Origin: Limosilactobacillus secaliphilus | Lineage (GTDB): Bacteria > Bacillota > Bacilli > Lactobacillales > Lactobacillaceae | Direction: 5' to 3' | NCBI RefSeq assembly: GCF_001437055.1 | Contig: NZ_JQBW01000010.1 | Span: forward strand, 259,472 to 323,471 | Length of the DNA: 64,000 bases | Part shown: one piece after another, positions 43,200 to 52,901 of the stretch | Layout: each line of letters begins with the position of its first letter | Position numbering within the stretch: position 1 is the stretch's first letter | Position numbers and translations under genes: made by a program | The notes under the pieces: generated by a model | Seen by the model: the letters and a program-made list of their open reading frames with translations, nothing else | The model's database searches: none | What the model was told of the DNA's origin: nothing

Positions 43200-43378
43200 G
43201 GTTTTTCCTCCATCAACTTTTTTCAACATCAACCATCATACAATAATGCATTAGTAGTAGAACAGCTAAAACCGCATTTTTGAGAAATGTTTACCTTTAT
43301 AGGCAACAAAATAAGGCGATTTATCCGCAGATTATGCTAGAATTTATTAAAAATCTAGTTACTTATTGGGAGGTAATT

Positions 43379-44278
43379 ATGAAAATCACCAAGGGACGCG
43401 CTAATTTGATGCTGCTGGCCGTAGCGATCCTGTGGGGCAGTTCCTACGTCTTCGCTAAGGAAGTGGTGAACTCAGGGATGCACTCCGGCCTGATCAACGG
43501 CATGCGGGGACTATTGGGAGCCAGCGCTGCCGCGATCGTCTTCAACCATTCCATCCGCAAAATGACGAAGAATGATTTGAAGATCGGGGTCACCCTAGGT
43601 CTGATCAACTTCTGCGGTTATTACCTGCAAACGATGGCCCTGCAATACACAACGCCAGCGAAAAACGCCTTCCTGACGACCATGTACGTGGTTATCTCAC
43701 CGGTCATCATGTGGCTGGTCTGGCATGAACGCCTGCAACGCAAGGACGGGGTGGCCATCGTCTGTGCCGTGGTCGGCATGGCCATTTTGTCCGGCATCTC
43801 GCCTAGCCACCTGACCCTGCAATACGGGGACTTTCTCACCCTGATTTCCGCGGTCTTCTGGGCCCTGCAGATCATCTTCTTTGCCCGCCTCGGCTACAAA
43901 GCGTCCAGTCCCTGGGTCGTGATTTTCACCATCAGCTGCACCCAAGGAACTTGCGGCTGGATCACCGCCCTCATCAGCGAACGGTCAACCTTTGCCCACG
44001 TGGATTGGTTTGCTGCCCTGCCACCCCTGTTTGCGATCGCGATCGTCGTGACCTTCATGGCGCAAGGTTTACAGCTGACCGCCCAGCACTACACGTCACC
44101 AACCGCGGCGGGCTTGATCTTGATGCTGGAATCATTCTTCGGCAGCGTCCTGTCCGTGATCTTGGGCTTTGACCCGTTGACCCATCGCTTAATCATCGGC
44201 GGTGCGATCATGATCTTGGCCAACGTGATCATGCAAGTCGACCTCAGGCACATCCATTTCTTGCAAAAACACGATTAA
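43379..44278 (+). CDS. EamA/DMT-family transporter
   Basis: The 299-aa membrane protein has ten predicted helices in two EamA halves, each with the usual motif (AILWGSSYVFAKEVV in the first, SAVFWALQIIFFARLG in the second). Members of the drug/metabolite family export amino acids, nucleotides or other small molecules; the substrate cannot be read. The start at 43379 follows GGGAGG; the frame is open 33 codons upstream but without a ribosome site. A terminator with T5 lies 20 bp after the stop. Confidence 0.88.
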   Translation: MKITKGRANLMLLAVAILWGSSYVFAKEVVNSGMHSGLINGMRGLLGASAAAIVFNHSIRKMTKNDLKIGVTLGLINFCGYYLQTMALQYTTPAKNAFLTTMYVVISPVIMWLVWHERLQRKDGVAIVCAVVGMAILSGISPSHLTLQYGDFLTLISAVFWALQIIFFARLGYKASSPWVVIFTISCTQGTCGWITALISERSTFAHVDWFAALPPLFAIAIVVTFMAQGLQLTAQHYTSPTAAGLILMLESFFGSVLSVILGFDPLTHRLIIGGAIMILANVIMQVDLRHIHFLQKHD

Positions 44279-44298
44279 TTATTGAATTTGAATCAAGC

Positions 44299-44330
44299 TG
44301 CGACCAGCTAGGCATGTCTAGTCTGGTCGT
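44299..44330 (+). terminator. Rho-independent terminator
   Basis: GCGACCAGCTA / TAGTCTGGTCGT with T5 follows the DMT gene on the plus strand. Its right arm overlaps the last codons of the convergent helD gene. Confidence 0.75.
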
Positions 44331-46618
44331 TTTTCGTATAGTGCCGGATCAACCTGGTCCAGCAAATGCGTCGGCTGGCCGATGGCAACGATACTCAAGG
44401 CATGCATGGCCCGAGAACAGATCGTGTACAGGAGCTGGCGTTCACCATCGCCGCGGTACTTGTCGGCATTGGCATCCCAGACGATGACGGCGTCGAATTC
44501 CAGCCCCTTGGCCAGGTATGACGGCACCACAATCAATCCCGGTACCAGGCGTTGGTTCTCGGTCCGGATCAGCGTGTTTTCGAAGCCCTGTTTCTTCAAC
44601 AGCTGCGAGATTTGGTGACTGTCTTCAAGCGTCTTGCCGATGATAGCCACCTTGTCGTGCTTGTCCTGGTAGCCTTTCAGAATCCGTCCGACACTGGCCA
44701 CCGCATGGTCTAAGTCGGGGTCCACTACCAGCTGCGGCAGGTCACCCGGCCGGTCAAAGGCCTCGATGTTTTCACCATTTTGCAAGATCTGCTTGGTGAA
44801 GTTGGTGATCTGCTTCGTTGACCGGTATGACTTGGTCAGTTGGACCACCTTGGTCTTCTCCGCGTCAAACATCTGGCTTAATTCTTTGAGCAGGCTCCGG
44901 CTGTTTTCGTGCGTGAAGATCGCCTGGTTCAGGTCACCCAACAAGGTGAAACGGGCCCGCGGGAAGCAGAACTTCAGGTAGGCCAGCTGAAAGGCGTCGT
45001 AATCCTGCACTTCGTCAACAAAGACATAGCGCATCTCCCGCTGTCCCCGCTTGCCGGTCAGCAAGTCGTAGAGGTAGAGGTAGACGGAAATCCCGTTTGC
45101 ACTGATGTGGCCCTTCTTCAAGTCCTGGACCTGTTGATCGGCATAGGTTTGCCAATCGGCTTGAGTCAGGCCAAAGTCGGCCAGGTTGATGATCTTCGGG
45201 GTCACCCGCAACAGGTGAACGTATTGGGCGTTGATGTTGATCCAGCGGTGGTGGTCGATGGCGCGCTTGACCGGCTGCAGGGCGTTAATGACGATGGCCC
45301 GGGCTAAGAAGCGGTATTCCTCCTTATCGTTGACGAAGGCCTGCGGATGACGGGCGTAGAGCATGTTCAGCTGTTCTTGGCTCAAATCCTGGATCTGATC
45401 TTCCACCCATTTGGACCGCATTTCGGCGCCGATCCGGTGGTTCAGCCGCTTAATTAACGCTTCATCCGTACCGTCCATCCGGTTGCCCAGCTTGTAGTTA
45501 CGGTTGAAGGAGTAGTAGATCTCTTTGATTGTGTCCTTGTCCGCAAAGACCTTGTCCTGGAAGTGCAGGCTGCGGAAATGCAGGTGACCATCCCTACCCA
45601 AACGCTTGGCATACTTGGTGACGGCCTTGAAGTAGTCCAGACTGCTCAAGAGACGGACCAGCTTGCCGTTCACACCTTGATCACTGGCCGCAAAGCGTTG
45701 GGCCACGTTGGCAACCGTCAGCCGCGGCACCCGACGATCAACGTACTGGAAGTAGGTCATCTGCACCATGTTGTGCTCACCCAATTCCGGCAGCACTTGG
45801 TCGATGTAGTCGTTGAACAATTGGTTGGGACTGAACAGGATCACTTGTGACGACTTCAGATTGCCACGGTAACGGTAGAGCAGCCAGGCAACCCGCTGCA
45901 GGACCGCCGCCGTTTTACCGGAACCGGCCGCCCCTTGGACGAAGAGCAGGTCGTCGCCGGTATCCCGGATGATCTCGTTTTGCGTCTTCTGAATCGTTGA
46001 CACAATGCTCTTCATCTTGGTCGAGGAGTGGTTGCTCAAAGCCGACAATAGCATCTGGTCGGTCACGGTTTGGTCAGTATCGTAAATGGTCACAATCGTC
46101 CCATCTTCAATCTGAAACTGCCGCTTGAGCTTAACGTTGACGGTTTCCTTGCCATCAGGGGTTTGGTAGGAAACAGGGCCCAGTTCACCCTCATAGTAGA
46201 TCGAAGAAATTGGCGCCCGCCAGTCGTAAATCAAGAAGTGGTCCGGCCGATCAGAGAAGGAAGCCAGACCGATGTAGATGGTTTCCGGCTTCTGCCCCGC
46301 CTGCTCTTGGAAATCAATCCGGGCAAAGTAAGGCTTGGCTTCCAGACGCTTCAACGTGGACAGACGGTCAGCGGCGTGCTGCCAGCTGTTTTCCCGTTCA
46401 TTCAACATCTGCTGCTGGGCGTGAACTGACACGGCCGTATCCATCATGCCGGAATAGGTCGTGGTGTTCATATGAATTGTGTCAAATTGCTTACTCAGGC
46501 CGTGAATATCGCTTTTGGCGGTCGAAATATTCTTCTGCGCCTTCTTCTGCGCCCGACGAATCTGTTTGATCACTTCATCCAAGTGTGCTTGTTCATGTGC
46601 TTGTGTCTGGTCAGCCAA
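44318..46618 (-). CDS. helD: RNA polymerase recycling factor HelD
   Basis: The 766-aa UvrD/Rep-type motor has a long coiled N-terminal arm (about 1-90), Walker A GAAGSGKTAAVLQRVAWLL (near residue 229), Walker B in YVFVDEVQDYDAFQL, motif TLLGDLNQAIF, and a C-terminal domain with VVPSYLAKGLEFDAVIVWDAN. HelD binds stalled RNA polymerase and releases it from DNA. Length and motifs fit class I HelD of Gram-positives. It is a single gene; the ATG follows AAAGGAG. Confidence 0.95.
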   Translation of the reverse strand: MADQTQAHEQAHLDEVIKQIRRAQKKAQKNISTAKSDIHGLSKQFDTIHMNTTTYSGMMDTAVSVHAQQQMLNERENSWQHAADRLSTLKRLEAKPYFARIDFQEQAGQKPETIYIGLASFSDRPDHFLIYDWRAPISSIYYEGELGPVSYQTPDGKETVNVKLKRQFQIEDGTIVTIYDTDQTVTDQMLLSALSNHSSTKMKSIVSTIQKTQNEIIRDTGDDLLFVQGAAGSGKTAAVLQRVAWLLYRYRGNLKSSQVILFSPNQLFNDYIDQVLPELGEHNMVQMTYFQYVDRRVPRLTVANVAQRFAASDQGVNGKLVRLLSSLDYFKAVTKYAKRLGRDGHLHFRSLHFQDKVFADKDTIKEIYYSFNRNYKLGNRMDGTDEALIKRLNHRIGAEMRSKWVEDQIQDLSQEQLNMLYARHPQAFVNDKEEYRFLARAIVINALQPVKRAIDHHRWININAQYVHLLRVTPKIINLADFGLTQADWQTYADQQVQDLKKGHISANGISVYLYLYDLLTGKRGQREMRYVFVDEVQDYDAFQLAYLKFCFPRARFTLLGDLNQAIFTHENSRSLLKELSQMFDAEKTKVVQLTKSYRSTKQITNFTKQILQNGENIEAFDRPGDLPQLVVDPDLDHAVASVGRILKGYQDKHDKVAIIGKTLEDSHQISQLLKKQGFENTLIRTENQRLVPGLIVVPSYLAKGLEFDAVIVWDANADKYRGDGERQLLYTICSRAMHALSIVAIGQPTHLLDQVDPALYEKRPD

Positions 46619-46784
46619 ATTAGCAACGCTCCTTTACATCAAAATAGGAATACTATTATAGCATTTTACCGTTGCCGACGCCTGTCAGAGGGCTTCCTTG
46701 AAAATTATTTAAGTCAATTCGTTTTACTAGGCGCCGCTATTTTCATCGCTTAAAATAGTGGTAAATGTTTTACAGGAGGTCGCC

Positions 46785-47441
46785 ATGAGTGAGATTATCT
46801 ATGGATTAACCCATATTCCGGAAATCATCGTTCCCATTTTCAATTCATTGGGCAACTGGGGCTACCTCATCCTGTTCTTGATTACATTCATGGAGACGGG
46901 GCTGGTCATCTTCCCTTGGCTGCCTGGTGAGTCGTTGATCTTTGTCGCCGCCTCGTTGGCCGCCATCAGTACCAACTCGATCAGTATCTACGTGCTGGTG
47001 CCCGGCTTCTTCCTGGCCGCCTTCATTGGCGATATCGTCAACTACACGATCGGCACGAAACTGATCAAGTGGCCCTGGTTGAAGCGCAAGGTCGAAGGTC
47101 CCAAGCTTGACTCGGCCCACGAATTCTTTGATAAACACGGCATCTGGGCGATCATCTTCGGCCGCTTTGTACCGCTCATCCGGACTTTTGTACCCCTAAT
47201 CTCTGGCACGGCCGGCTTTCGTTTCAGCCACTTCCTCTTAGGCAACGTCATCGGCACTTCTCTGTGGGTCTGCCTGGCCGCCTTCATCGGTTACTTCTTT
47301 GGCACAATTCAGTTCGTCAAAGAGCATTACTCCTTGATTCTGTTGGCAATCATCCTTGTCTCTTTACTTCCCGCCGTCTGCATTGCGGTCATCAACTACA
47401 TCAAGCAGCGGATTATGCGGCGCAACCACATGCTGAAATAA
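46785..47441 (+). CDS. DedA-family membrane protein
   Basis: The 218-aa protein has the DedA/SNARE-associated domain: FMETGLVIFPWLPGESLIF, GRFVPLIRTFVPLISGTAGFRFSHF with the essential Arg, and five or more hydrophobic helices. DedA proteins are proton-dependent phospholipid or polyprenyl-phosphate flippases, helping recycle C55-P; the exact lipid is not read from sequence. The ATG follows AGGAGG; the upstream open frame is not used. It is followed by a histidine phosphatase gene, 73 bp on. Confidence 0.9.
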   Translation: MSEIIYGLTHIPEIIVPIFNSLGNWGYLILFLITFMETGLVIFPWLPGESLIFVAASLAAISTNSISIYVLVPGFFLAAFIGDIVNYTIGTKLIKWPWLKRKVEGPKLDSAHEFFDKHGIWAIIFGRFVPLIRTFVPLISGTAGFRFSHFLLGNVIGTSLWVCLAAFIGYFFGTIQFVKEHYSLILLAIILVSLLPAVCIAVINYIKQRIMRRNHMLK

Positions 47442-47514
47442 GTGGCTGATTGCTTACTTAAGACGCGCAATGTTAGAATAGTATTGATATTAGCGTGTCT
47501 ATGAGGAGGATAAT

Positions 47515-48171
47515 ATGGCAATTACAGTTTATTTTGTCCGGCACGGCCAGACCTACTTAAATCTCTTTCATCGGATGCAAGGCTGGGCAGATGCCCCGTT
47601 GACTGATAAGGGGCGCAGGGATGCCGCACGGGCTGGTGAAGCCTTAAAGAACGTCGACTTCGATTACCTCTTCAGCAGCGACCTGAAGCGCACAGTGGAC
47701 ACGGCCAAGATTCTGTTAGCCCACCACCCATCAACTAAGGTAAAGGCACCGATGCCGGATCCCGCCTTCCGGGAAGTCTTCTTCGGCTACTTCGAAGGTG
47801 TCGACACCCAGCAGACGGCACTGATGGTCAGCGCACCTAACTTCCGCAACGACCTGGCCGACGAAATTCGCAAAGCCGGTACGGATCACATTCTGCAACG
47901 GATGCACGACGTTGACCCTTACCATGAAGCCGAAAGTCCGGAAGCCTTCTGGAAACGTTTCGGTGCCGGCCTGGATGGCTTGCGGCGCCTGCCCGATGGC
48001 AAGACGGTGGTCGTTGTTTGTCACGGGATGGCCATTAACTGCATGGCACACCGTTACGGCAACCAGGAAAGTTCTCTGGTCGGCCCACAGAACGGTTCAA
48101 TCACTAAATTTACGTTGACTAAAGACAGTACGCACCTTGATTTCTACGACCAGCTGTCTTTACCTGAATAA
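47515..48171 (+). CDS. Histidine phosphatase family protein (phosphoglycerate mutase-like)
   Basis: The 218-aa protein begins TVYFVRHGQTYLNLFHRMQGWADAPLTDKGRRDA, with the catalytic RHG triad, and has the second His in VVVVCHGMAINCMAHR. The gene is the broad-specificity phosphatase type (GpmB-like) and not the glycolytic mutase, as it lacks the mutase's proton-shuttle segment. The ATG follows AGGAGG. Confidence 0.9.
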   Translation: MAITVYFVRHGQTYLNLFHRMQGWADAPLTDKGRRDAARAGEALKNVDFDYLFSSDLKRTVDTAKILLAHHPSTKVKAPMPDPAFREVFFGYFEGVDTQQTALMVSAPNFRNDLADEIRKAGTDHILQRMHDVDPYHEAESPEAFWKRFGAGLDGLRRLPDGKTVVVVCHGMAINCMAHRYGNQESSLVGPQNGSITKFTLTKDSTHLDFYDQLSLPE

Positions 48172-48203
48172 TTGTTAAATTAAAGGGGGAAATTTCATAA
48201 TAT

Positions 48204-49484
48204 ATGGATAATTCCGTTCCTCATAATGAGAAAGTACTACTAATTGGCTTGAACACCGGTCAGGACGACTATGATTATTCGATGGTCGAACTGCGCAAGC
48301 TCGCCAAGGCCAACAACATGGAAGTGGTCGGCCGCATTGACCAACCGCTGGACGAGCCCAACGCTGCCACCTATTTTGGGAGCGGCAAGGTTAAGCAGCT
48401 GCACGACCTGGTCCAGACCACCGGTGTCACCACAGTAATCGCTAACGACGAATTGTCGCCCAGCCAGTTGAAGAACCTCACCGACCAGATTGGCGTGCGA
48501 ATCATTGACCGGACCGCCTTGATTTTAGAAATCTTCGCTCAACGGGCCAAGACTAAGGAAGCCAAGCTCCAGGTCCAGATTGCCCAGTTGCAGTACCGTC
48601 TGCCACGGCTGCACACGGCATCGAACCAGGTCCTCGACCAACAAACTGGTGCCGGGGCGGGATTTGCCAACCGTGGTTCTGGTGAAACTCAAATCGAATT
48701 GGACCGCCGGGTGATCCAGCGGCAAATCTCCCACCTGCGTCAAGAATTGAAGAATGTACAACGTTCGGAACAGGTTAAACGGAGCCAGCGTGACAAGAGT
48801 TCGATCCCGACGGCGGCCTTAGTCGGTTACACCAACGCCGGCAAGTCCACCATCATGAACGAGCTGCTGAGCCGCTTTGGCTTGGTCAAGGACAAGCAGG
48901 TCTTCACCAAGGATATGCTCTTTGCTACGCTGGACACCAGTGTGCGGCAATTGACTCTTCCCGATCAGAAGCGCTTCCTGCTCAGTGATACGGTTGGTTT
49001 CGTCTCTAAGCTGCCGACGCACCTGATTGAAGCCTTCAAGTCCACCCTGCAGGAAGCGGCCAAGGCCGACCTGCTGGTTCAGGTCATCGACTACTCGGAC
49101 CCGCACCGAGACGAAATGATTAAGACAACTGAACGGACGCTTTCGGAAATCGGCATCGAGAACATTCCGATGATCTACGTCTTCAACAAGGCAGATAAGG
49201 TTGACGAGACGGATTACCCAACGATGGAGGGTGATTCACGGGTCATCATCTCCGCAAAGAATCCCGAGTCCATCGACTTCCTCGCCAAGACCATCAAGAA
49301 CAAGCTCTTCAGCGACTATGTACAAGCCGACCTGCTGGTACCGTTTGCGGACGGTCAGGTGGTTTCCTACCTCAATGAACATACCAACATTCTGGATACC
49401 GACTACCAAACCGACGGGACCCGGCTCAAGGTCGAGCTGAGCCCAGAAGACCTGCAGCGGCTGAGCAAGTATGAGGTTCAATAA
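48204..49484 (+). CDS. hflX: Ribosome-associated GTPase HflX
   Basis: The 426-aa protein has the HflX N-terminal domain (LLIGLNTGQDDYDYSMVELRKLA...), GSGETQIELDRR, and the G-domain: G1 GYTNAGKSTIMNEL, G2 ATLDTSVRQL, G3 LSDTVGF, G4 FNKAD and G5 ISAKN. HflX splits stalled 70S ribosomes under stress. The ATG is preceded by AAAGGGGGA, 33 bp after the phosphatase gene. A terminator with a long GC-rich stem follows at 49500. Confidence 0.95.
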   Translation: MDNSVPHNEKVLLIGLNTGQDDYDYSMVELRKLAKANNMEVVGRIDQPLDEPNAATYFGSGKVKQLHDLVQTTGVTTVIANDELSPSQLKNLTDQIGVRIIDRTALILEIFAQRAKTKEAKLQVQIAQLQYRLPRLHTASNQVLDQQTGAGAGFANRGSGETQIELDRRVIQRQISHLRQELKNVQRSEQVKRSQRDKSSIPTAALVGYTNAGKSTIMNELLSRFGLVKDKQVFTKDMLFATLDTSVRQLTLPDQKRFLLSDTVGFVSKLPTHLIEAFKSTLQEAAKADLLVQVIDYSDPHRDEMIKTTERTLSEIGIENIPMIYVFNKADKVDETDYPTMEGDSRVIISAKNPESIDFLAKTIKNKLFSDYVQADLLVPFADGQVVSYLNEHTNILDTDYQTDGTRLKVELSPEDLQRLSKYEVQ

Positions 49485-49499
49485 GACTTACAAAATATA

Positions 49500-49536
49500 A
49501 ATGCGCACAAGCGGTTTTACCGCCTGTGCGCATTTT
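49500..49536. terminator. Bidirectional rho-independent terminator
   Basis: AATGCGCACA...GCGG and complement, T-run on the plus side, A-run on the other, lies between hflX and the convergent D-lactate dehydrogenase gene. Confidence 0.9.
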
Positions 49537-49560
49537 GTTTATTCAGTTTTTATTGATTAA

Positions 49561-50556
49561 TTAGTAGATCAAAGCGTTGCGTGAATGACCGCCGTTAACG
49601 ATTGTGGCCGTGTCATTCAATGCAATCTGGACCATGTTGCGAACTGAGGTTGACGTGAAGAAGGCCACGTGCGGCGTAACCACAACGTTTGGCATTGCGG
49701 CCAGTTCCTTGTAGTCTTCCGGAACATCAGCGGCGTCCACCTTCTTGGCGAAGAAGGTCGTTTCGTCAGCCAACGTGTCCAGACCGGCACCAGCAATTTC
49801 GTGGTTCTTCAAAGCGCTGATCAATGCCTGGGTGTCAACTAAGCCCCCACGAGCCACGTTGATCAGGTAGGCCGTCTTCTTCATCTTCTTCAGGGCATCC
49901 GCATTGATGATGTTTGCCGTGCTCTTCAGTAATGGCGTGTGCAGGGAAACAATGTCGGACTTCTCCAGGACCGTATCTAAGTCAGCGTAGGTCAGGAATG
50001 GTTCCATTTCTGGATCATAGGCAACATCGTAACCAAGAACTTTAGCACCCAAAGCCTTGTAGATCTGAGCCGTTGCACCGCCAATGTGGCCAACACCGAC
50101 CAAACCAACAGTCAGGTTGTAGATTTCGTTTGAGGCCATGCTTGGTGACCAGCTGAAGTCGTTTTCTTCGTTCATCCGCTGATTGAATTCACCAATCCGC
50201 CGCAGCAGGTACATTGCCTGGGTAACACCCATTTCGGCGATTGCCCGTGGTGAGTAGATCGAAACCCGGGTGATGGTCAGGCCGTTTGCCTTGGCACTAT
50301 CCAAGTCGATCATGTCATAACCGGCCGTCCGGGTACCAATCTGCTTGATACCAAACGAAGCCAGCTTTTCGTATACCTTGGGGCTGCCTAATGAGGTCGT
50401 CTGCTGGGTGATCACACCGTCAAAGCCCTTAACTTGGTCGACGGTATCATCATTCAGTTCAGCAGTTGTCATGTGAACTTCATTACCAGTCTTCTGGGCC
50501 CAATCTTGTGCATACTGCTTTTCTTGAGCCTTTGTGCCAAACATAATAATTTTCAT
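49561..50556 (-). CDS. ldhD: D-2-hydroxyacid dehydrogenase (D-lactate dehydrogenase)
   Basis: The 331-aa NAD-dependent enzyme belongs to the D-isomer 2-hydroxyacid dehydrogenases: VGLVGVGHIGGATAQIYKALG nucleotide motif, IGTRTAGYDMID substrate loop, Arg in NVARGGLVD, Glu in GLDTLADE and the catalytic His in VVVTPHVAF. This sequence order is typical of lactobacillus D-LDH, which reduces pyruvate to D-lactate and regenerates NAD; paralogues act on branched 2-oxoacids, so the assignment to lactate is probable, not certain. Confidence 0.87.
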   Translation of the reverse strand: MKIIMFGTKAQEKQYAQDWAQKTGNEVHMTTAELNDDTVDQVKGFDGVITQQTTSLGSPKVYEKLASFGIKQIGTRTAGYDMIDLDSAKANGLTITRVSIYSPRAIAEMGVTQAMYLLRRIGEFNQRMNEENDFSWSPSMASNEIYNLTVGLVGVGHIGGATAQIYKALGAKVLGYDVAYDPEMEPFLTYADLDTVLEKSDIVSLHTPLLKSTANIINADALKKMKKTAYLINVARGGLVDTQALISALKNHEIAGAGLDTLADETTFFAKKVDAADVPEDYKELAAMPNVVVTPHVAFFTSTSVRNMVQIALNDTATIVNGGHSRNALIY

Positions 50557-50637
50557 AAAATAAAACTCCCTTCAACTTACGTGAGCCTCACAATTACTAT
50601 TATACACGAAGTTAAAGAGAGTTATTATATTTAAGAA

Positions 50638-51795
50638 TTATTTTACAGAAAGAAACGCTTTGGCGAAGGCTTGGTAGAATTCAATGGCCTGGTAGTAAGC
50701 ATCCAGGTTGCAGTATTCATTCGGTTGGTGAGCGGTGTCCGTCCCCGGCCCCATCTCGATACTGGTGAACTCTTTCTTGGACTGGGTGAATTCCTGCCCG
50801 TCGTTGGCCCCGGTGCTGGTGACTGGTTCTGCGTCTATGCCGAATTGGTCGTGAGCCACTTGCTGGGCGAGTTTCAATAACGGTGAGTTAGGATCGCCAC
50901 CCATTGGGGATTCTGGGAAGGTGTACTTGATGACCAAGTGGACGCCCGGCTGTTGATTCAGCTTTTCCACGATGTCGTTCAACGTGTCATAGATCATGTC
51001 ATTAGGGTATTCCGGCACGTTCCGGATGTTACCGGCCAACTGGGCTTTTTCGGCTAGCGAGTTGATCTGTTCACCGGCATTGATCTTGGTGATCACATGA
51101 GTCAGCTTGCCCAAGATCGGGTCGGCATGGTCAAACTTGGCCAAGGCTGCCTTAGCCTCGTTAGCGAATTCCAGGAGTGGATCGATGGCGTTGAAGCCCT
51201 TCTCGGGAGTGGAGCTGTGGGCCGCTTTACCAAAGGACGTGACGTGGTAGTCAATAACCCCTTTGCAAGCGTAGGTAATCTTGTGCAGGTCGTCGTTTGG
51301 CTCGGCAACCATCAGGCCATCCAGGTCATCCGCGTAGCCTAGCTTGGTCAACTGGGCCGCACCCATGTTGCCCAATTCTTCACCAACCGTCAGCAGCAAC
51401 TTGATCTTGCCAGGTAGCTGTTCGCCTTTCTCCAGGATTTCCAGTGCGGCAACGACAATCGCTGCCAGCCCGCTCTTCATGTCGCAGGCGCCCCGGCCGT
51501 AAAGCTTGCCGTCCTTGACTACGGGATGGAAGGGATCGGTATCCCACAGCGACAGGTCGCCAGGAGCCACCGTGTCTTCGTGACCAGAGAAGCCCAGTAC
51601 GCGGTCGCCGTGCCCAATCGTCACTACCAAGTTGTCACGGCCCTGTGAATAGGCAACGTGCTCGATTTTAACATCGTCGCCCTCGTATGGCTTGAAGAGG
51701 CTGGCAATGTAGTCAGCGACTTCGCCTTCATTATCATTGACCGAATTGATACTAACGATTTTCTTAAATACTGCTAACTGTTCTTCTTTAGTCAT
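50638..51795 (-). CDS. M20-family deacylase (ArgE/DapE-like)
   Basis: The 385-aa metallopeptidase-family enzyme has the first metal site in GFSGHEDTVAPG, the bridging Asp in YGRGACDMKSGLAAIV, GEELGNMGA with the catalytic Glu, and the last His in GTDTAHQPNEY. These proteins remove an acyl group from an amino acid, for example succinyl-DAP or N-acetylornithine, or act as peptidases. The exact substrate is unknown. It lies 11 bp after a binding-lipoprotein gene, so it may process what that protein brings in. The start follows GGAGG. Confidence 0.85.
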   Translation of the reverse strand: MTKEEQLAVFKKIVSINSVNDNEGEVADYIASLFKPYEGDDVKIEHVAYSQGRDNLVVTIGHGDRVLGFSGHEDTVAPGDLSLWDTDPFHPVVKDGKLYGRGACDMKSGLAAIVVAALEILEKGEQLPGKIKLLLTVGEELGNMGAAQLTKLGYADDLDGLMVAEPNDDLHKITYACKGVIDYHVTSFGKAAHSSTPEKGFNAIDPLLEFANEAKAALAKFDHADPILGKLTHVITKINAGEQINSLAEKAQLAGNIRNVPEYPNDMIYDTLNDIVEKLNQQPGVHLVIKYTFPESPMGGDPNSPLLKLAQQVAHDQFGIDAEPVTSTGANDGQEFTQSKKEFTSIEMGPGTDTAHQPNEYCNLDAYYQAIEFYQAFAKAFLSVK

Positions 51796-51806
51796 TGTGG
51801 GGCCTC

Positions 51807-52649
51807 CTACTTCTTGTTTTCAATCTGCAGCTTCAATGCTTGTTGGTAAAGCTTGTTCAGCTTGCCACTCTTCCGGTCTTTGCTGATGGCGGCGTTAACC
51901 TTCTTCAGCAGTGCCTTGTCGTCTTTTCTTACGGCAACCCGGGTAGCAGCTTCCTTACCGCCTTGCTTGAACTTAACGTTGCTGGCAATGGCGAAGGAGC
52001 TTGGATCTTCACTTTCGTAGGCCTTAGCGTTGTCATAGCTGCAGACAATTCCGTCGATCGTGCCGTTCTTCAGTTCCTGTGACAGGGTGTTCAAAGAACT
52101 TTCGGTGACCACTTTGGCCTTGCTTTGGTTCTTAGCAGCCTTTTCTTGGGCCGTTGACTGTTGAGCCCCCAGCGTCTGGCCCTTCAAAGCAGCCAAGTTC
52201 TTGTACTTATCCTTGTTCTTTGGTGAAACCAGGATGTAGTCGTACTTGCTGGTGTGCGGTTCGTATGGGTCAGAGAAGGAAACCACCTTGGCCCGGTCCT
52301 TGGTGTAAGCCATCCCGGCCATGACGATGTCGACCTTCTTGTTTTGCAACTCGTTGATCAAGGATGGGAAGGCCATGTTGACAACCTTAACCTTCTTAAC
52401 CCCCATTTCCTTAGCGATGTCGTTGGCCAACAGCATGTCATAACCAACGATCTTCTGCTTGCCATTCTTAACGATGGTGAAGTCGTATGGGGCAAAGTCG
52501 GCGGACGTCCCAACAACTAACTCTTTCTTGTCTTGAATCTTCTTAACACTTGTGTCGTTTTGTTTCCCACATCCAGCGAGGACGGTAGTTAATCCCAGGG
52601 CTAACACAGCGACAGCAGTAACGGCTTTTTTCAGATGTTTAAAATTCAT
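51807..52649 (-). CDS. Amino-acid ABC transporter binding lipoprotein
   Basis: The 280-aa protein has a lipoprotein signal ending LAGC (Cys27) and the type 3 solute-binding fold: KELVVGTSADFAPYDF, GYDMLLANDIAKEMG, MAYTKDRAKVVSFSDPY and a C-terminal NAAISKDRKSGKLNKLYQ. The family brings polar amino acids to an ABC permease. No permease or ATPase gene lies nearby, so it is an orphan; it shares an operon with the deacylase. The start follows AAAGGAG. Confidence 0.9.
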   Translation of the reverse strand: MNFKHLKKAVTAVAVLALGLTTVLAGCGKQNDTSVKKIQDKKELVVGTSADFAPYDFTIVKNGKQKIVGYDMLLANDIAKEMGVKKVKVVNMAFPSLINELQNKKVDIVMAGMAYTKDRAKVVSFSDPYEPHTSKYDYILVSPKNKDKYKNLAALKGQTLGAQQSTAQEKAAKNQSKAKVVTESSLNTLSQELKNGTIDGIVCSYDNAKAYESEDPSSFAIASNVKFKQGGKEAATRVAVRKDDKALLKKVNAAISKDRKSGKLNKLYQQALKLQIENKK

Positions 52650-52755
52650 AAGCTTGCTCCTTTTTATTTACTCGTTAACTACAACTGACTGAATCCTTTG
52701 TATTGTCGTCGCATAAAATCGCCCCTCTTTGGATGTTTATTCAAATTATGGGTAT

Positions 52756-52784
52756 ACTATACACGTTATTTTATGATTATGCAA
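52756..52784 (-). promoter_or_regulatory. Promoter of the binding lipoprotein-deacylase operon
   Basis: On the minus strand TTGCAT (52784-52779) and TATAGT (52761-52756) are 17 bp apart, 107 bp upstream of the ATG. TTTGAATAAACAT in the leader resembles half of an ARG box but is too weak to claim control by ArgR. Confidence 0.6.
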
Positions 52785-52845
52785 GTATATTTTGAATTTA
52801 TTCGATATTTTCTGATATTTGATGAATATTAACTGATTATATACA

Positions 52846-52885
52846 AAAAAGCTGGAAGGGATACATGATCTCTTCCAGCTTTTCA
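52846..52885. terminator. Bidirectional rho-independent terminator
   Basis: AAAGCTGGAAG(G)GAT and complement with A-run on one side and T-run on the other lies just downstream of the YhgE gene on the minus strand. Confidence 0.9.
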
Positions 52886-52901
52886 TTTAATTTCGATTTA
52901 A

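Noticed and set aside
52650-52845. A riboswitch or T-box before the binding lipoprotein gene
   Set aside because: A normal promoter lies 107 bp before the gene, but I see no T-box sequence, specifier stem or antiterminator in the short leader.
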